Source of the DNA: Acidobacteriaceae bacterium
Lineage (GTDB): Bacteria > Acidobacteriota > Terriglobia > Terriglobales > Acidobacteriaceae
DNA: 33,260 nt
NCBI GenBank assembly: GCA_030040655.1
Contig: JASHTH010000331.1
Coordinates: forward strand, 1 to 33,260
Direction of reading: 5' to 3'
Shown piece after piece: positions 8,677 through 17,172 of this stretch. The notes beneath the pieces are model-generated. The model made no database searches. It saw nothing but the letters and a program-made list of their open reading frames with translations, and was not told the origin of the DNA. How positions within the stretch are numbered: position 1 is the stretch's first letter; every line of letters begins with the position of its first letter. Both the position numbers and the translations under genes were made by a program.

Positions 8677-10278
8677 TCAATGTTCCATTCCGATCCCAAA
8701 GGAATAGAGAACGTTGTCATGATCTGTGAAAAAGGCATGGCCGTCGCCGATGGCGACGCCGGACAGGCCGGTGTAAGTCGGAATCTCGTTCTTGCTCGAA
8801 TACAATTCGGCGCCGGTCGCAGCGTTCAGCATCCATAAAACCGCGTGGGCAGAACGATCGCCGCCCGCGAGTGCAACCACAACTCCGTTTGCGATGCGCG
8901 GCGGCGCGGGATTCACCATGTCCGGCGAGACCCAGACAGGATCGAGCGCTAGTTGGCCGCCATTGTCTTTCAGCCGGAATGCGACGATACCTCCGTGCGA
9001 AGTCGATCCGCTGCCTTGCACCTCGCCCTCGTTCAGAGTAATGGCCGATGAGATGGATGCATAGATCCAGGTGTTACTTTCTTTGTCTTCGTACTCTGCA
9101 AATCCGTCCCAGCCGTGCTTCTCCCCCAGCTTGGCGAGCGCCGGAGTTTCAAAAAGTGGTGTTTGATGGTCGGCGCCACCCGGTGTCTCTGCGTCGAGAA
9201 GCGTGATCGTCCCATCCTTTCCCGGAGCTACTGCAAGTTCTTTTCCCTTATAGGCAAAGACTATCGGCGAGACACTCTCATAATTTCCCATCCCGCCGGC
9301 AGGCGTATACCAGTTCTCCGTCTTCATATCCTCGGCGACCGAGACCACACTGCGGGAATGCTCGCCTGAGCCGGACCCCGTAACAAAAACCGCATCACCG
9401 TCCAGTGTTATCACTGGACCGCTGATTGCGAGCGGCGGAGCTACGGTTTCAAGATTCGCGACCGAATACTCAGAAGAAGCCAAGTCGATCGACCAGAGAC
9501 CATTTAACACGCCCGCACAACTATGGCCGGTTGATGTGTAAATCGCGTGATTCATGTAATTCAGGCCGAAAGCATCGACACCTCCGGCGGGGAGAAACTT
9601 CACCGGTGGGGCATAGTCGGCTCCGGTGGTGATCACCTGCTCATGCAGCATGCCGTCGGCAGCGAGCACATAAATCCCCTTGAGGCCGAAGAACCTGCCG
9701 CCGGGGGCGACTCCGAGACGGCGCTCGCTGGGCTTTAGCGGAGGCGGCTGTGGCGGAGGCGGCGTGCCCGGCGGCCGCCGACGTCGCGCGTTGAAATTGA
9801 TGACCGGCGGCGGCTCCATCAAAATCCCCAGCCGCGTGGCTCTGCAGTTTGCGGCGGCCTCCGGCGCATCCGACTTGAATTCCTTCTTCCACAAGAGCAC
9901 GCCAAGCTCGGAATCCACCGCATAGATCGTGTCGTCGGAGGCCCAGTACACCATGTCTTTGAACCCCTGGGCATTGATCAAGCGGCCGGCCAGAAGCGGT
10001 TCGCTGAACGACGTCGCGCCTTTCGACGGCTTCCCCAGCTGAATCATCCAGAGGAACTTTACATTGGCAGGAACGCTATCCGGCGATAGCTTCGTTTCGG
10101 ATTTTTGCCAGCCGGTTTGACCCGCGTCGGCGCCCGGCATGCTCCAGTCGCCGCGATCCAATTGAGCGGCGGCCATAGTCGCGGTGAGAAGCGCGACACA
10201 GCATATCCCAAATGTTCGCATTGGACACGTTGTCATCTGACTGCGTGCTCCATTCCAGTTTGGAGAACAAACATTCAT
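8677..10278 (-). CDS. Exported PQQ-like beta-propeller protein with a proline-rich insertion
   Basis: About 533 aa from the ATG at 10278, which has GAGGA five bases upstream. An in-frame ATG at 10236 would give a cleaner signal peptide (MTTCPMRTFGICCVALL, then AAAQ). The upstream extension to 10398 looks spurious. The mature part has the repeating blades of a PQQ-type propeller (for example VYWASDDTIYAVDSELGVLLWKK and LAVAPGKDGTITLLDAETP), so it is periplasmic. It is related to the gene just upstream, which suggests duplication. A low-complexity Arg/Pro segment (about 9725-9800, PPPPQPPP) interrupts the propeller. No heme motif or vicinal-Cys disulphide of alcohol dehydrogenases is seen, so it may be a sugar dehydrogenase-like or purely structural propeller. 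Confidence 0.8.
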   Translation of the reverse strand: MNVCSPNWNGARSQMTTCPMRTFGICCVALLTATMAAAQLDRGDWSMPGADAGQTGWQKSETKLSPDSVPANVKFLWMIQLGKPSKGATSFSEPLLAGRLINAQGFKDMVYWASDDTIYAVDSELGVLLWKKEFKSDAPEAAANCRATRLGILMEPPPVINFNARRRRPPGTPPPPQPPPLKPSERRLGVAPGGRFFGLKGIYVLAADGMLHEQVITTGADYAPPVKFLPAGGVDAFGLNYMNHAIYTSTGHSCAGVLNGLWSIDLASSEYSVANLETVAPPLAISGPVITLDGDAVFVTGSGSGEHSRSVVSVAEDMKTENWYTPAGGMGNYESVSPIVFAYKGKELAVAPGKDGTITLLDAETPGGADHQTPLFETPALAKLGEKHGWDGFAEYEDKESNTWIYASISSAITLNEGEVQGSGSTSHGGIVAFRLKDNGGQLALDPVWVSPDMVNPAPPRIANGVVVALAGGDRSAHAVLWMLNAATGAELYSSKNEIPTYTGLSGVAIGDGHAFFTDHDNVLYSFGIGMEH

Positions 10279-10363
10279 CGATTCCTCAGCTGGCGTCCTA
10301 AGTCGTCTGTTCCAGCTCGCAGTGCCGCATTTGAGCGTTGACTTAAGCGCATTTTGAAGCAAC

Positions 10364-11953
10364 TTACTTGAGGCCGAAACAATACACGGTGCCATCAAAA
10401 GTGCCGAAGATTACCTTGTCGCCAGCAACGGAAAGTCCGGCCTGGTGCAAAAAGGACTTTACCTGATCGCCGCTCGAATAGAGCTCCTTGCCGGTGAGTG
10501 CATCGAGCGCGAACAGCCTGGCGGGCACCGACCGCTGAATGCGCTCCTCCGAGCTGTACAAGCCACCCACCTCGTCGTTCGACTGCCCGGTAAATTCCCC
10601 GGCCGCCAGCGCGAAAACCACGCCATTCTGGATCACCGGCGGCTCAGCCGTGATCATGTCACGCGAGAGCCAGGCCGGTTCGAGCTCCGGCTTTCCATGT
10701 TTTTCCTTCAGCTTGAGCGCGAGAACGCCGCCATGCGGCGTAGGCCCATAGGTGATGGGTATCTTCACCGCGGCATCGCCGCCCGTAGGTCCGAAAATCC
10801 AGCGCGTCCCCTTTTTGTCCTCCCAACTCGCCAGGCTGCCCCAGGTCCCTTCCGTTTGGAAGTTCACGTTCTTATTCGAGTAAAGTTCGGAGCGGAATGC
10901 CGGAGTAAGATGGTCTACGCCTCCGAGGGACTGACTGTCCATCAAGAAATACCGGCCTTCCTTGCCCGATCCAACCAGGAAGTCACGTCCTTCGAATGGA
11001 AATACGACCGGCGTGACGTTCATATCGAGATCGCGCCGGGTGAGCCACTCATGATTACTAGGCGTGTAATAGTCCTTGAGAGTAAGTTGATCGTTGGCGA
11101 ATCGAAAAGCCTCGACGCTCGTAGCAAGCTGTCCTGTGGCCGGATCGTAAGGTCCGTCGCCCGACTCGAAATAGATGGTTCCATCCGAACCGACCGCTGC
11201 GCCCGCCACACCCCACAGCCCGGCTTGCGGCGGAGACGACTGAATCACCTTTCTGTTCTTGAGGTCGACAGCATAGAGCGCATTGGGCACACCGCCGCAG
11301 CCCTGGCCTGTGGCTGTATAGATCACGTCGCCGACCAGATTCAGACCATAGGGTTTTCCGTAGGGAAGGGGAAGGACCTGGATGGCGGGGTCGGCATCGT
11401 CGCCGCTGGAGAGATCGAGCGTATGCAGGTAGCCATCGCTGGCCAGCACATACAAGCGGCGCACCGGCGCGTCTTTGGGTGATATGACCGGCGTCGCGGT
11501 CAGCGCGTTGGTGCAGATAAAGCCGCGTCCTTCACCCGGTTCCTGCGGCTTCTCCGACTCCCACTTGAGTTTCTTCTGCCAGACGATGGCCCCGCTGTCC
11601 GCGTCGAGGGCATAGACTTCGTTCGCCGCGCTGGCGAGGATGGCCAGCGTTTTGGCGCCGCCGGACGTCTTTACGTCCGTGACAATCAGCGGCTCACGGA
11701 ACGACTGCATGCCCATCGCTTTGATGCCGACATTCACCTTCCAGAGCAGTTGAAGGTTACCGGCATTGCGCGGAGTGATCTTCGTCTCACCGCGTTGCCA
11801 GGCGTCGCGCGCAGCGTCGTAGCTACCGGTGAGCCATTCCGGGCCGGACTGCGCCAACCCTGGCTGCACGACCGACGCCGCGCACAGCGCGAGGCAAACC
11901 AGCGCCGACCTGCCCGTTCTGCCGAGCACGCTCGAACATCGGTTGAAAGTCAT
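10364..11953 (-). CDS. Exported PQQ-like beta-propeller protein, first gene of the sugar operon
   Basis: About 529 aa. I chose the ATG at 11953 because it starts a standard signal peptide (MTFNRCSSVLGRTGRSALVC, then VVQPGLAQ) with AAGG upstream; in-frame ATGs at 11989 and 12016 only add a hydrophilic lead and lack good ribosome-binding sites. The mature protein begins with the family pattern WLTGSYDAARDAWQRGETKI and carries repeated PQQ-type blades (LAILASAANEVYALDADSGA, LYVLASDGYLHTLDLSSGDD, ending DKVIFGTFDGTVYCFGLK). It should be periplasmic. There is no CxxCH heme site. The likely role is PQQ-linked oxidation of a sugar or alcohol, or an uncharacterised binding function. The related next gene starts 85 bp downstream. 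It is divergent from the ABC importer. Confidence 0.8.
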   Translation of the reverse strand: MTFNRCSSVLGRTGRSALVCLALCAASVVQPGLAQSGPEWLTGSYDAARDAWQRGETKITPRNAGNLQLLWKVNVGIKAMGMQSFREPLIVTDVKTSGGAKTLAILASAANEVYALDADSGAIVWQKKLKWESEKPQEPGEGRGFICTNALTATPVISPKDAPVRRLYVLASDGYLHTLDLSSGDDADPAIQVLPLPYGKPYGLNLVGDVIYTATGQGCGGVPNALYAVDLKNRKVIQSSPPQAGLWGVAGAAVGSDGTIYFESGDGPYDPATGQLATSVEAFRFANDQLTLKDYYTPSNHEWLTRRDLDMNVTPVVFPFEGRDFLVGSGKEGRYFLMDSQSLGGVDHLTPAFRSELYSNKNVNFQTEGTWGSLASWEDKKGTRWIFGPTGGDAAVKIPITYGPTPHGGVLALKLKEKHGKPELEPAWLSRDMITAEPPVIQNGVVFALAAGEFTGQSNDEVGGLYSSEERIQRSVPARLFALDALTGKELYSSGDQVKSFLHQAGLSVAGDKVIFGTFDGTVYCFGLK

Positions 11954-12105
11954 TCTGTGCGTGGCCTTTTCGTTGAGAGTTCGAGCCATGTTGAATGCAC
12001 TACGCCGGGCCGACATTCTTCAGTCGTGAACCAAGTTCTCCCGGCGGAGCTGCGAAACGCCGCGCGCCCGGTTTAGATTCCACAACGCTTTCGATTCCTT
12101 ACGAT

Positions 12106-12125
12106 GAGACCTGCAATAAGGTCTC
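12106..12125. promoter_or_regulatory. Small inverted repeat between divergent operons
   Basis: GAGACC, an 8-base loop, then GGTCTC: a perfect 6-bp inverted repeat about 150 bases upstream of the 11953 start. It lies in the presumed untranslated leader of the propeller operon and could be an operator or a leader hairpin. It may also be chance. Confidence 0.2.
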
Positions 12126-12219
12126 CATTCACCAGGAAGCCCGCGGCAGAACAAGCCATGCGAACGAGGAAGTGCTCTGCCAGATTTCGTATGAGACAAA
12201 ATTTACCATTGCGAACGGA

Positions 12220-12249
12220 ATACTAGATGGGGCCGGCAACTTCTGTCAA
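12220..12249 (-). promoter_or_regulatory. Candidate sigma-70 promoter of the minus-strand sugar operon
   Basis: On the minus strand a perfect TTGACA (12244-12249) is followed after 18 bases by TAGTAT (12220-12225). The start codon is about 265 bases downstream, so the transcript would have a long leader. The palindromic element at 12276-12424 lies just upstream of it. No equally good promoter was seen closer to the gene. Confidence 0.35.
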
Positions 12250-12275
12250 TGGAGTCGTATTGCACCCGAGTTGTT

Positions 12276-12424
12276 CTAGCAGGCTGCGGAAAATCTAGGC
12301 ATTTCCCACGGAATCGGTGAAAGGCGCTCCTCCCGGGCTAAAAAGTCCCTTCGATTCTGCTGGCTTTACGCGGGGGTTGAAAACCCCGCCTCTCTCCGGA
12401 TCGAGCCTTTCCGCAGCCTGCTAG
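12276..12424. repeat. 149-bp palindromic element with 17-bp perfect terminal inverted repeats
   Basis: The ends are CTAGCAGGCTGCGGAAA (12276-12292) and its exact reverse complement (12408-12424). Inside are two short complementary runs, GGGCTAAAAAGTCCC and GGGGTTGAAAACCCC. It has no open frame of note. This is the layout of a non-autonomous MITE/REP-like element. It sits between the divergent promoters of the propeller operon and the sugar importer, where it could act as a terminator or insulator or simply be a neutral insertion. Confidence 0.75.
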
Positions 12425-12546
12425 GGAAAACAAAGCCGACCGGTTCGGGCGTAGACAAGGACCGCTCGATACGATAGAAGTGACTGGGAATCAGACCCGT
12501 CGTAAGAGTGTCCGCCTGCGATGAATGTGGGAGTCCCGGAAGCGTA

Positions 12547-14061
12547 GTGAGCCATCAGGACGAATTGCCCGTCAACCGGGCCATCCTCGCCGTTCGCGAC
12601 TTGGAGAAAAGCTTCGACGGCGTGTGCGCTCTGCACGGCGTCTCACTGGAGCTCCGCGCGGGCGAGGTACACGCTATTGTGGGGGAAAACGGGGCGGGCA
12701 AGTCGACGCTCACAAAAATCATTACCGGCGCAATTCAAGCGGACGCGGGAAGCATCGAGGTCCGCGGCCATTCCATTGAGCGGAACGACCCCAACGTCTC
12801 GCGCGCGCTGGGCATCGCCGCCATCTACCAGCAGCCGGCGCTGTTTCCGCACCTTACGGTCGCCGAGAACATCGCGTTGCCAATGGAGATGGGCAGTTCA
12901 AGGCAGACGGTCAACTGGAAATCCCGGAATCGGCGCGCGACATCGCTTGTAGAGAGCTTCGGCGCTACGATCGATCCGCGCCGGCTGGCGGGCACACTGA
13001 GCATGGCCGACCAGCAGATTGTCGAGATTGCAAAAGCCGTCGGCGCAGACGCGAAGATCCTGCTGATGGATGAGCCTACCGCAGTGCTGACGGAGCGCGA
13101 AGTGGAACGGGTCTTCGCGCTGATCCGCCGGCTCAAGGCGGACGGCACCGGCATTTTATATATCTCGCATCGCCTCGAAGAGATTCTCGCCATCGCCGAC
13201 CGCATTACGGTTCTGCGCGACGGCCATCGGGTGGCGTGCCGCAATGCCGCTGAGGTCGGCCGCAGCGAACTGATCGAGATGATGGTCGGCCGATCCATCG
13301 CCTCGGTCTATCCAAAACGCCCGGTTCCCATCGGCAATGTCGCGCTGGAAGTGCGCGGTTTAAGCAACGAACGCGAGGGTCTGCGCGATATTTCGTTCGC
13401 GGTTCGCGCAGGTGAGATCTTCGGCCTGACGGGGATGGTTGGCGCTGGGCGCACCACCCTGGCACGAACGCTCTTCGGCCTGGCGCCGGCGCCGAGCGAC
13501 GTATTTCTTGCAGGCAGGCCACACCGCATCCATTCGCCCGCCGATGCTATGCGGTTCGGCATCGGCTATGTGCCGGAAGATCGGCGCCGGAATGGCGTCA
13601 TTCTGGAGATGGAAGTGGCTGGGAACATCAGCTTGGCCAACCTCAAATCCGTTTCGCGGCGGGGCCTGGTGAGCGCGCGGAGCGAACGCGAACTTGCCGT
13701 GCGCTATGTCGAAAGACTGCGTATCAAAACGCCTTCGATCGCCACTGCCGCAGGCAAGCTTTCGGGCGGGAACCAGCAAAAAGTGGCGCTGGCGCGTTGG
13801 CTCGCGACCCGCCCACGCGTGCTGATTCTCGACGAGCCCACGCAAGGAGTGGATGTCGGGTCGAAGGCGGAAATCCACGAACTGATTGTCGATCTGGCAG
13901 AGCGGGGAATGGCGATTCTCCTCATCTCGTCTGAGCTGCCCGAGATTCTGGGCATGTGTGACCGCATCGGCGTCTTTAATGCGGGAAGGCTCGCAGGCAT
14001 CCTGGCCAGCTCAGAGGCCACGCAGCCGCGGATCATGTCACTGGCGTTGGGACACGGATGA
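12547..14061 (+). CDS. Sugar ABC importer ATPase, double-domain (RbsA/MglA/Rha type)
   Basis: About 504 aa with two ABC domains, as usual for carbohydrate uptake ATPases of the ribose/galactoside/rhamnose class. Domain 1 has Walker A GENGAGKST (about residues 46-54), signature LSMADQQIVEIAKA and Walker B ILLMDEPTA. Domain 2 has the normally degenerate Walker A GMVGAGRTT, signature LSGGNQQKVALAR and Walker B VLILDEPTQGVD. I prefer the GTG at 12547, which has GGAAG about five bases upstream; a GTG at 12508 would add 13 residues without a ribosome-binding site. It acts on the inner face of the membrane with the two permeases downstream. Its stop overlaps the next start (ATGA), so they are translationally coupled. 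The substrate class is best judged from the RhaS-like domain two genes on. Confidence 0.93.
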   Translation: MSHQDELPVNRAILAVRDLEKSFDGVCALHGVSLELRAGEVHAIVGENGAGKSTLTKIITGAIQADAGSIEVRGHSIERNDPNVSRALGIAAIYQQPALFPHLTVAENIALPMEMGSSRQTVNWKSRNRRATSLVESFGATIDPRRLAGTLSMADQQIVEIAKAVGADAKILLMDEPTAVLTEREVERVFALIRRLKADGTGILYISHRLEEILAIADRITVLRDGHRVACRNAAEVGRSELIEMMVGRSIASVYPKRPVPIGNVALEVRGLSNEREGLRDISFAVRAGEIFGLTGMVGAGRTTLARTLFGLAPAPSDVFLAGRPHRIHSPADAMRFGIGYVPEDRRRNGVILEMEVAGNISLANLKSVSRRGLVSARSERELAVRYVERLRIKTPSIATAAGKLSGGNQQKVALARWLATRPRVLILDEPTQGVDVGSKAEIHELIVDLAERGMAILLISSELPEILGMCDRIGVFNAGRLAGILASSEATQPRIMSLALGHG

Positions 14062-15014
14062 GGATATTCGAGGAGACCATACGCTTGGCGCGAACCTGGA
14101 GCCGCGAGATCGGCGTCGCAGCGACGATTGTGCTGCTCTATGCCGTGCTCTTCTTCGGCGGACGCACGTACTTCAGCGCGGAAAACTTCGGCGATTTGTT
14201 CCTGGCCAACCTTCCGGTTCTGATCGTCTCGCTGGGCATGTTGCTCATCATTCTCACGGGACAGATCGATATCTCCGTCGGCTCGCAATTTGCCGTGTGC
14301 AGCGTGATTGCGGGCGTGGCGGCCAAGGCGGGAATGCCCGTGGCGCTGGCGGGACTTGCGGCCTGCGCAGCCGGTGCGCTGTTCGGCGCCATCGGCGGTG
14401 GTCTGGTCGCGTTCCTTCGTATTCCGTCGATCGTGGTTACGCTGGCTATGATGATCGCGCTTCGCGACGGCCTGCGCTGGTCCACGCAGGGCGCGTGGAT
14501 CGAGAATTTGCCGCCGGGCTTTCAATGGCTGAGCCTCACGCAGTCGCGATTCACCACCGCGATGGCGGTGCTGGCCGTGGCTCTGGTTGCGGCCACGGCT
14601 GCGGGCCTGCGCTATTTGAAAGCGGGCAGGGCGGTGTTGGCTACGGGCTCGAGTGAGGCTGCGGCGCGCATCACCGGCATCCGCACCGACCGCGTGGTGT
14701 TTTCGGTCTTTGCGCTGACAGGCGCGCTCACTGGCCTGGCTGCCGCGCTGAATGCAATGCGCTTCCACCAGATTCCGAGCAACGCGGGACTGGGACTGGA
14801 GATGAAAGTCATTGCGGCGGTAGTCGTCGGCGGCGCCGCTATCACCGGCGGCTCGGGCACAGTCATCGGCGCCGTGCTCGGGGTGATTCTTCTCGGTTCC
14901 GTGGGCACCGCACTCACCTTCCTCGGTGTAAGCGCTTATTGGGAACAGGCGATTCAGGGAGCGATTATCCTGGCGGCGGTCGCCATCAACCTGGCGGGAC
15001 GCCGCCGTGAATAG
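14058..15014 (+). CDS. Sugar ABC importer permease (RbsC/RhaP type)
   Basis: A 318-aa integral membrane protein with eight to ten hydrophobic helices. It has the BPD_transp_2 family's hallmark ILTGQIDISVGS near residue 70-81, and the late VVVGGAAITGGSGTVIGAVLG loop that contacts the ATPase. It forms half of the translocation pathway for a monosaccharide-type substrate. It starts with ATG overlapping the stop of the ATPase gene, and its end overlaps the next gene by 8 bp, so the three are one tightly coupled operon. The next gene carries the partner permease, as in RhaP/RhaQ and LsrC/LsrD pairs. Length is usual for the family. Confidence 0.92.
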   Translation: MRIFEETIRLARTWSREIGVAATIVLLYAVLFFGGRTYFSAENFGDLFLANLPVLIVSLGMLLIILTGQIDISVGSQFAVCSVIAGVAAKAGMPVALAGLAACAAGALFGAIGGGLVAFLRIPSIVVTLAMMIALRDGLRWSTQGAWIENLPPGFQWLSLTQSRFTTAMAVLAVALVAATAAGLRYLKAGRAVLATGSSEAAARITGIRTDRVVFSVFALTGALTGLAAALNAMRFHQIPSNAGLGLEMKVIAAVVVGGAAITGGSGTVIGAVLGVILLGSVGTALTFLGVSAYWEQAIQGAIILAAVAINLAGRRRE

Positions 15015-17064
15015 CCTCTTGAAGCTGCGCATTCCCGCTGCGGCGCGGCTTCCCGTTACCTTGCCTTTGAGCGGCAGCGAACGATGGCTCCTGGGCGCGC
15101 TGTTCGCGGAGATCGTCTTTTTCTCGGCAGCAGCGCGAGAGTTTTTTGGCTGGACGAATTTCTTCGAGGTGCTGCGCTTCAGCGTGGAGCTCGGCCTGCT
15201 CTCCGTCGCGCTCACGCCCATCCTGATTACCGGCGGCATCGATCTTTCGGTGGGTTCCACCGTGGGACTCACTGCCGTGGCCATGGGCGCGGCCTGGCGC
15301 GACTTTCATGGTTCCATTGCCGCGGCGGTTGCGCTGGCACTGCTGGTGGGCTGCGCATGCGGCGCAGTGAACGGGCTTTTTATCGGCGGGCTGCGCCTGC
15401 CGCCGCTGATCGTCACGCTCGGCACTTACACGCTCTATCGCGGAATCGCCGAAGGCATCACGCACGGTGCGGTGAGCTATACCGGCTTTCCCGCGCGGTT
15501 TCTCTTTCTTGGCCAGGGCTACTTGTGGCGAGCGATTCCCGCGCAGCTGCCAATCCTGGTTATGTTCGCGATTGGCTATTGGGTTCTGCTGCATCGATCG
15601 GTTATCGGGCGCGGCCTATATGCCATCGGGCTCAACGAGCCCGGCGCCCGCTATGCCGGCATTCCCATTCGCCGGCATCTTGTCCTGCTTTATTTGCTCT
15701 CGGGGTTCGTCTCCGGGCTTGCAGGAATCATCCTCGTCGCCCATCTCGGGCTGGCGAAGCCGGATCTCGGCACCGGCTACGAGCTCGAGGCCATTACTGC
15801 CATCGTGCTCGGTGGGACATCGGTCTTCGGCGGGCGTGGAACTCTCTTCGGATCGCTGCTGGGCCTGTTTTTCCTTACGATCCTTCAGGGCGGAATGCAT
15901 CTGCTCGCTCTGCCGTCGGAGCTGACCGGAGTGCTGACCGGGTTGCTGCTGCTCGTCATCGTGAGCCTCGACCAGATTGGCGCCGCCAGCCGGCTGCGGC
16001 AATTCTTTGGCGCCCGGCCGGGCAGATTCGCCGCCACGCGCGCGGCGACGGCCGCGGCATTTGTCCTCGTTCTCCTCACGGCGGCCGGCTACGCGTTGAT
16101 GAGCCATTCGCGACGGTCCGGCGGTGCGCTGGCAAGCACGGGGACGATTTCGGCGGGACGGCGCTATGTCATCGCTGTTATGCCAAAGGCCAAGGGCGAT
16201 CCGTACTTCAAGAGTGCCGGCGCCGGCGCCGAAGAAGCCGCGCGCGAACTGGGCGTTGACCTGATCTGGGATGGTCCGACGAACCTCGATCCCTCGCAGC
16301 AAAACGAGATCGTGGAGAACTGGATCACCATGCGCGTGGATGCGATTGTAGCTGCGGTCGCGAATAGCGGCAGTATGTCGACTGTGCTGCGCAAGGCTCG
16401 GCAGCACGGCATTCCCGTGCTCACGTGGGATTCGGACGCGACCCCGGACGCGCGGGACTTCTTTCTGAACCAGGCCACGCCCGAAGGCATCGCGGCAACG
16501 CTCACCGATGAGGCCGAGAGGCTGATGCCTCGCGGCGGCCAGTTCGCCATCATCACGGGGCCCTTGAGCGCGGAGAATCAGAACGAGTGGATCCAGTGCG
16601 TCCGCAACGAACTGGCCCGGAGGCACTCGCGCCTTACGCTGGCCACCGTTAGACCGAGCGACGACGACCGCGACAAGGCGTTCCTGGAGACGCAGACCAT
16701 TCTGAAGATGTTGCCGAATGTGAAGCTGGTGATGGACCTCTCCGCGCCGGCCGTGCCCGGCTCGGCGGAAGCGGTTGCGCAATCCGGACGCACGGATGTG
16801 GACGTGATCGGCACCTCGCTGCCTTCCATTTGCCGGCCGTATATTCACGCAGGTACGGTGCCAAGCATCGTGCTATGGAACGTCCACGACCTCGGCTATC
16901 TCACGGTTTACGCGGGCTGGCTCGATGCGCAGCATCGTATCGCGCCGGGAAGCACGTCGATCGAAGCCGGCCGGTTAGGCAGGCTCGAAGTGCGCGGCAC
17001 CGAGGTCGTGCTGGGCAAGCCGATGGTGATCGATAAGACCAACATCGACCGGCTGAACTTCTGA
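15007..17064 (+). CDS. Fusion of sugar ABC permease (RhaQ type) with a RhaS-like substrate-binding domain
   Basis: A 685-aa protein in one open frame from a GTG that overlaps the previous stop by 8 bp. Residues about 25-325 are a complete BPD_transp_2 permease (LITGGIDLSVGS at 73-84; AIVLGGTSVFGGRGTLFGSL at 265-284). Residues about 345-366 are an extra hydrophobic helix. Residues about 386-685 are a full periplasmic binding protein matching the rhamnose/AI-2 (RhaS/LsrB) group: AKGDPYFKSAGAGAEEAARE, VLTWDSDATPDARDFFLNQA, LWNVHDLGYLTVYA and the C-terminal KTNIDRLNF. The extra helix probably derives from the binding protein's old signal peptide and now tethers it outside the membrane. These parts are normally separate proteins (about 330 aa each). 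The importer thus appears complete with three genes. The substrate is probably L-rhamnose or a related deoxy sugar, inferred from family only. Confidence 0.9.
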   Translation: MNSLLKLRIPAAARLPVTLPLSGSERWLLGALFAEIVFFSAAAREFFGWTNFFEVLRFSVELGLLSVALTPILITGGIDLSVGSTVGLTAVAMGAAWRDFHGSIAAAVALALLVGCACGAVNGLFIGGLRLPPLIVTLGTYTLYRGIAEGITHGAVSYTGFPARFLFLGQGYLWRAIPAQLPILVMFAIGYWVLLHRSVIGRGLYAIGLNEPGARYAGIPIRRHLVLLYLLSGFVSGLAGIILVAHLGLAKPDLGTGYELEAITAIVLGGTSVFGGRGTLFGSLLGLFFLTILQGGMHLLALPSELTGVLTGLLLLVIVSLDQIGAASRLRQFFGARPGRFAATRAATAAAFVLVLLTAAGYALMSHSRRSGGALASTGTISAGRRYVIAVMPKAKGDPYFKSAGAGAEEAARELGVDLIWDGPTNLDPSQQNEIVENWITMRVDAIVAAVANSGSMSTVLRKARQHGIPVLTWDSDATPDARDFFLNQATPEGIAATLTDEAERLMPRGGQFAIITGPLSAENQNEWIQCVRNELARRHSRLTLATVRPSDDDRDKAFLETQTILKMLPNVKLVMDLSAPAVPGSAEAVAQSGRTDVDVIGTSLPSICRPYIHAGTVPSIVLWNVHDLGYLTVYAGWLDAQHRIAPGSTSIEAGRLGRLEVRGTEVVLGKPMVIDKTNIDRLNF

Positions 17065-17089
17065 AGCAAAACCAGAGCGGTCCGCGATG

Positions 17090-17115
17090 CCGCTTAGCTG
17101 CGGATTTGATTTTTG
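17090..17115 (+). terminator. Weak intrinsic terminator after the importer operon
   Basis: CCGC, six-base loop, GCGG (17090-17103) followed by ATTTGATTTTTG. The stem is only four pairs, so confidence is low. A wider inverted repeat GCGGAGG/CCTCCGC (about 17115-17154) spans the rest of the gap between the two convergent genes. Confidence 0.3.
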
Positions 17116-17172
17116 CGGAGGACACGGCGGCCAGCCACTCTGAAGTGCCTCCGCACCCAATTGAATCTTGGG

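Noticed and set aside
13704-15284. A 526-codon minus-strand open frame
   Set aside because: It is antisense to the ABC ATPase and permease genes, which have unmistakable motifs, and has the Arg/Ala-rich composition of a GC-rich shadow frame.
17101-17123. Sequence resembling the IS right end (GGATTTGATTTTTGCGGAGGACA)
   Set aside because: The likeness is partial and no transposase or second end lies nearby; it falls in the terminator region between convergent genes.
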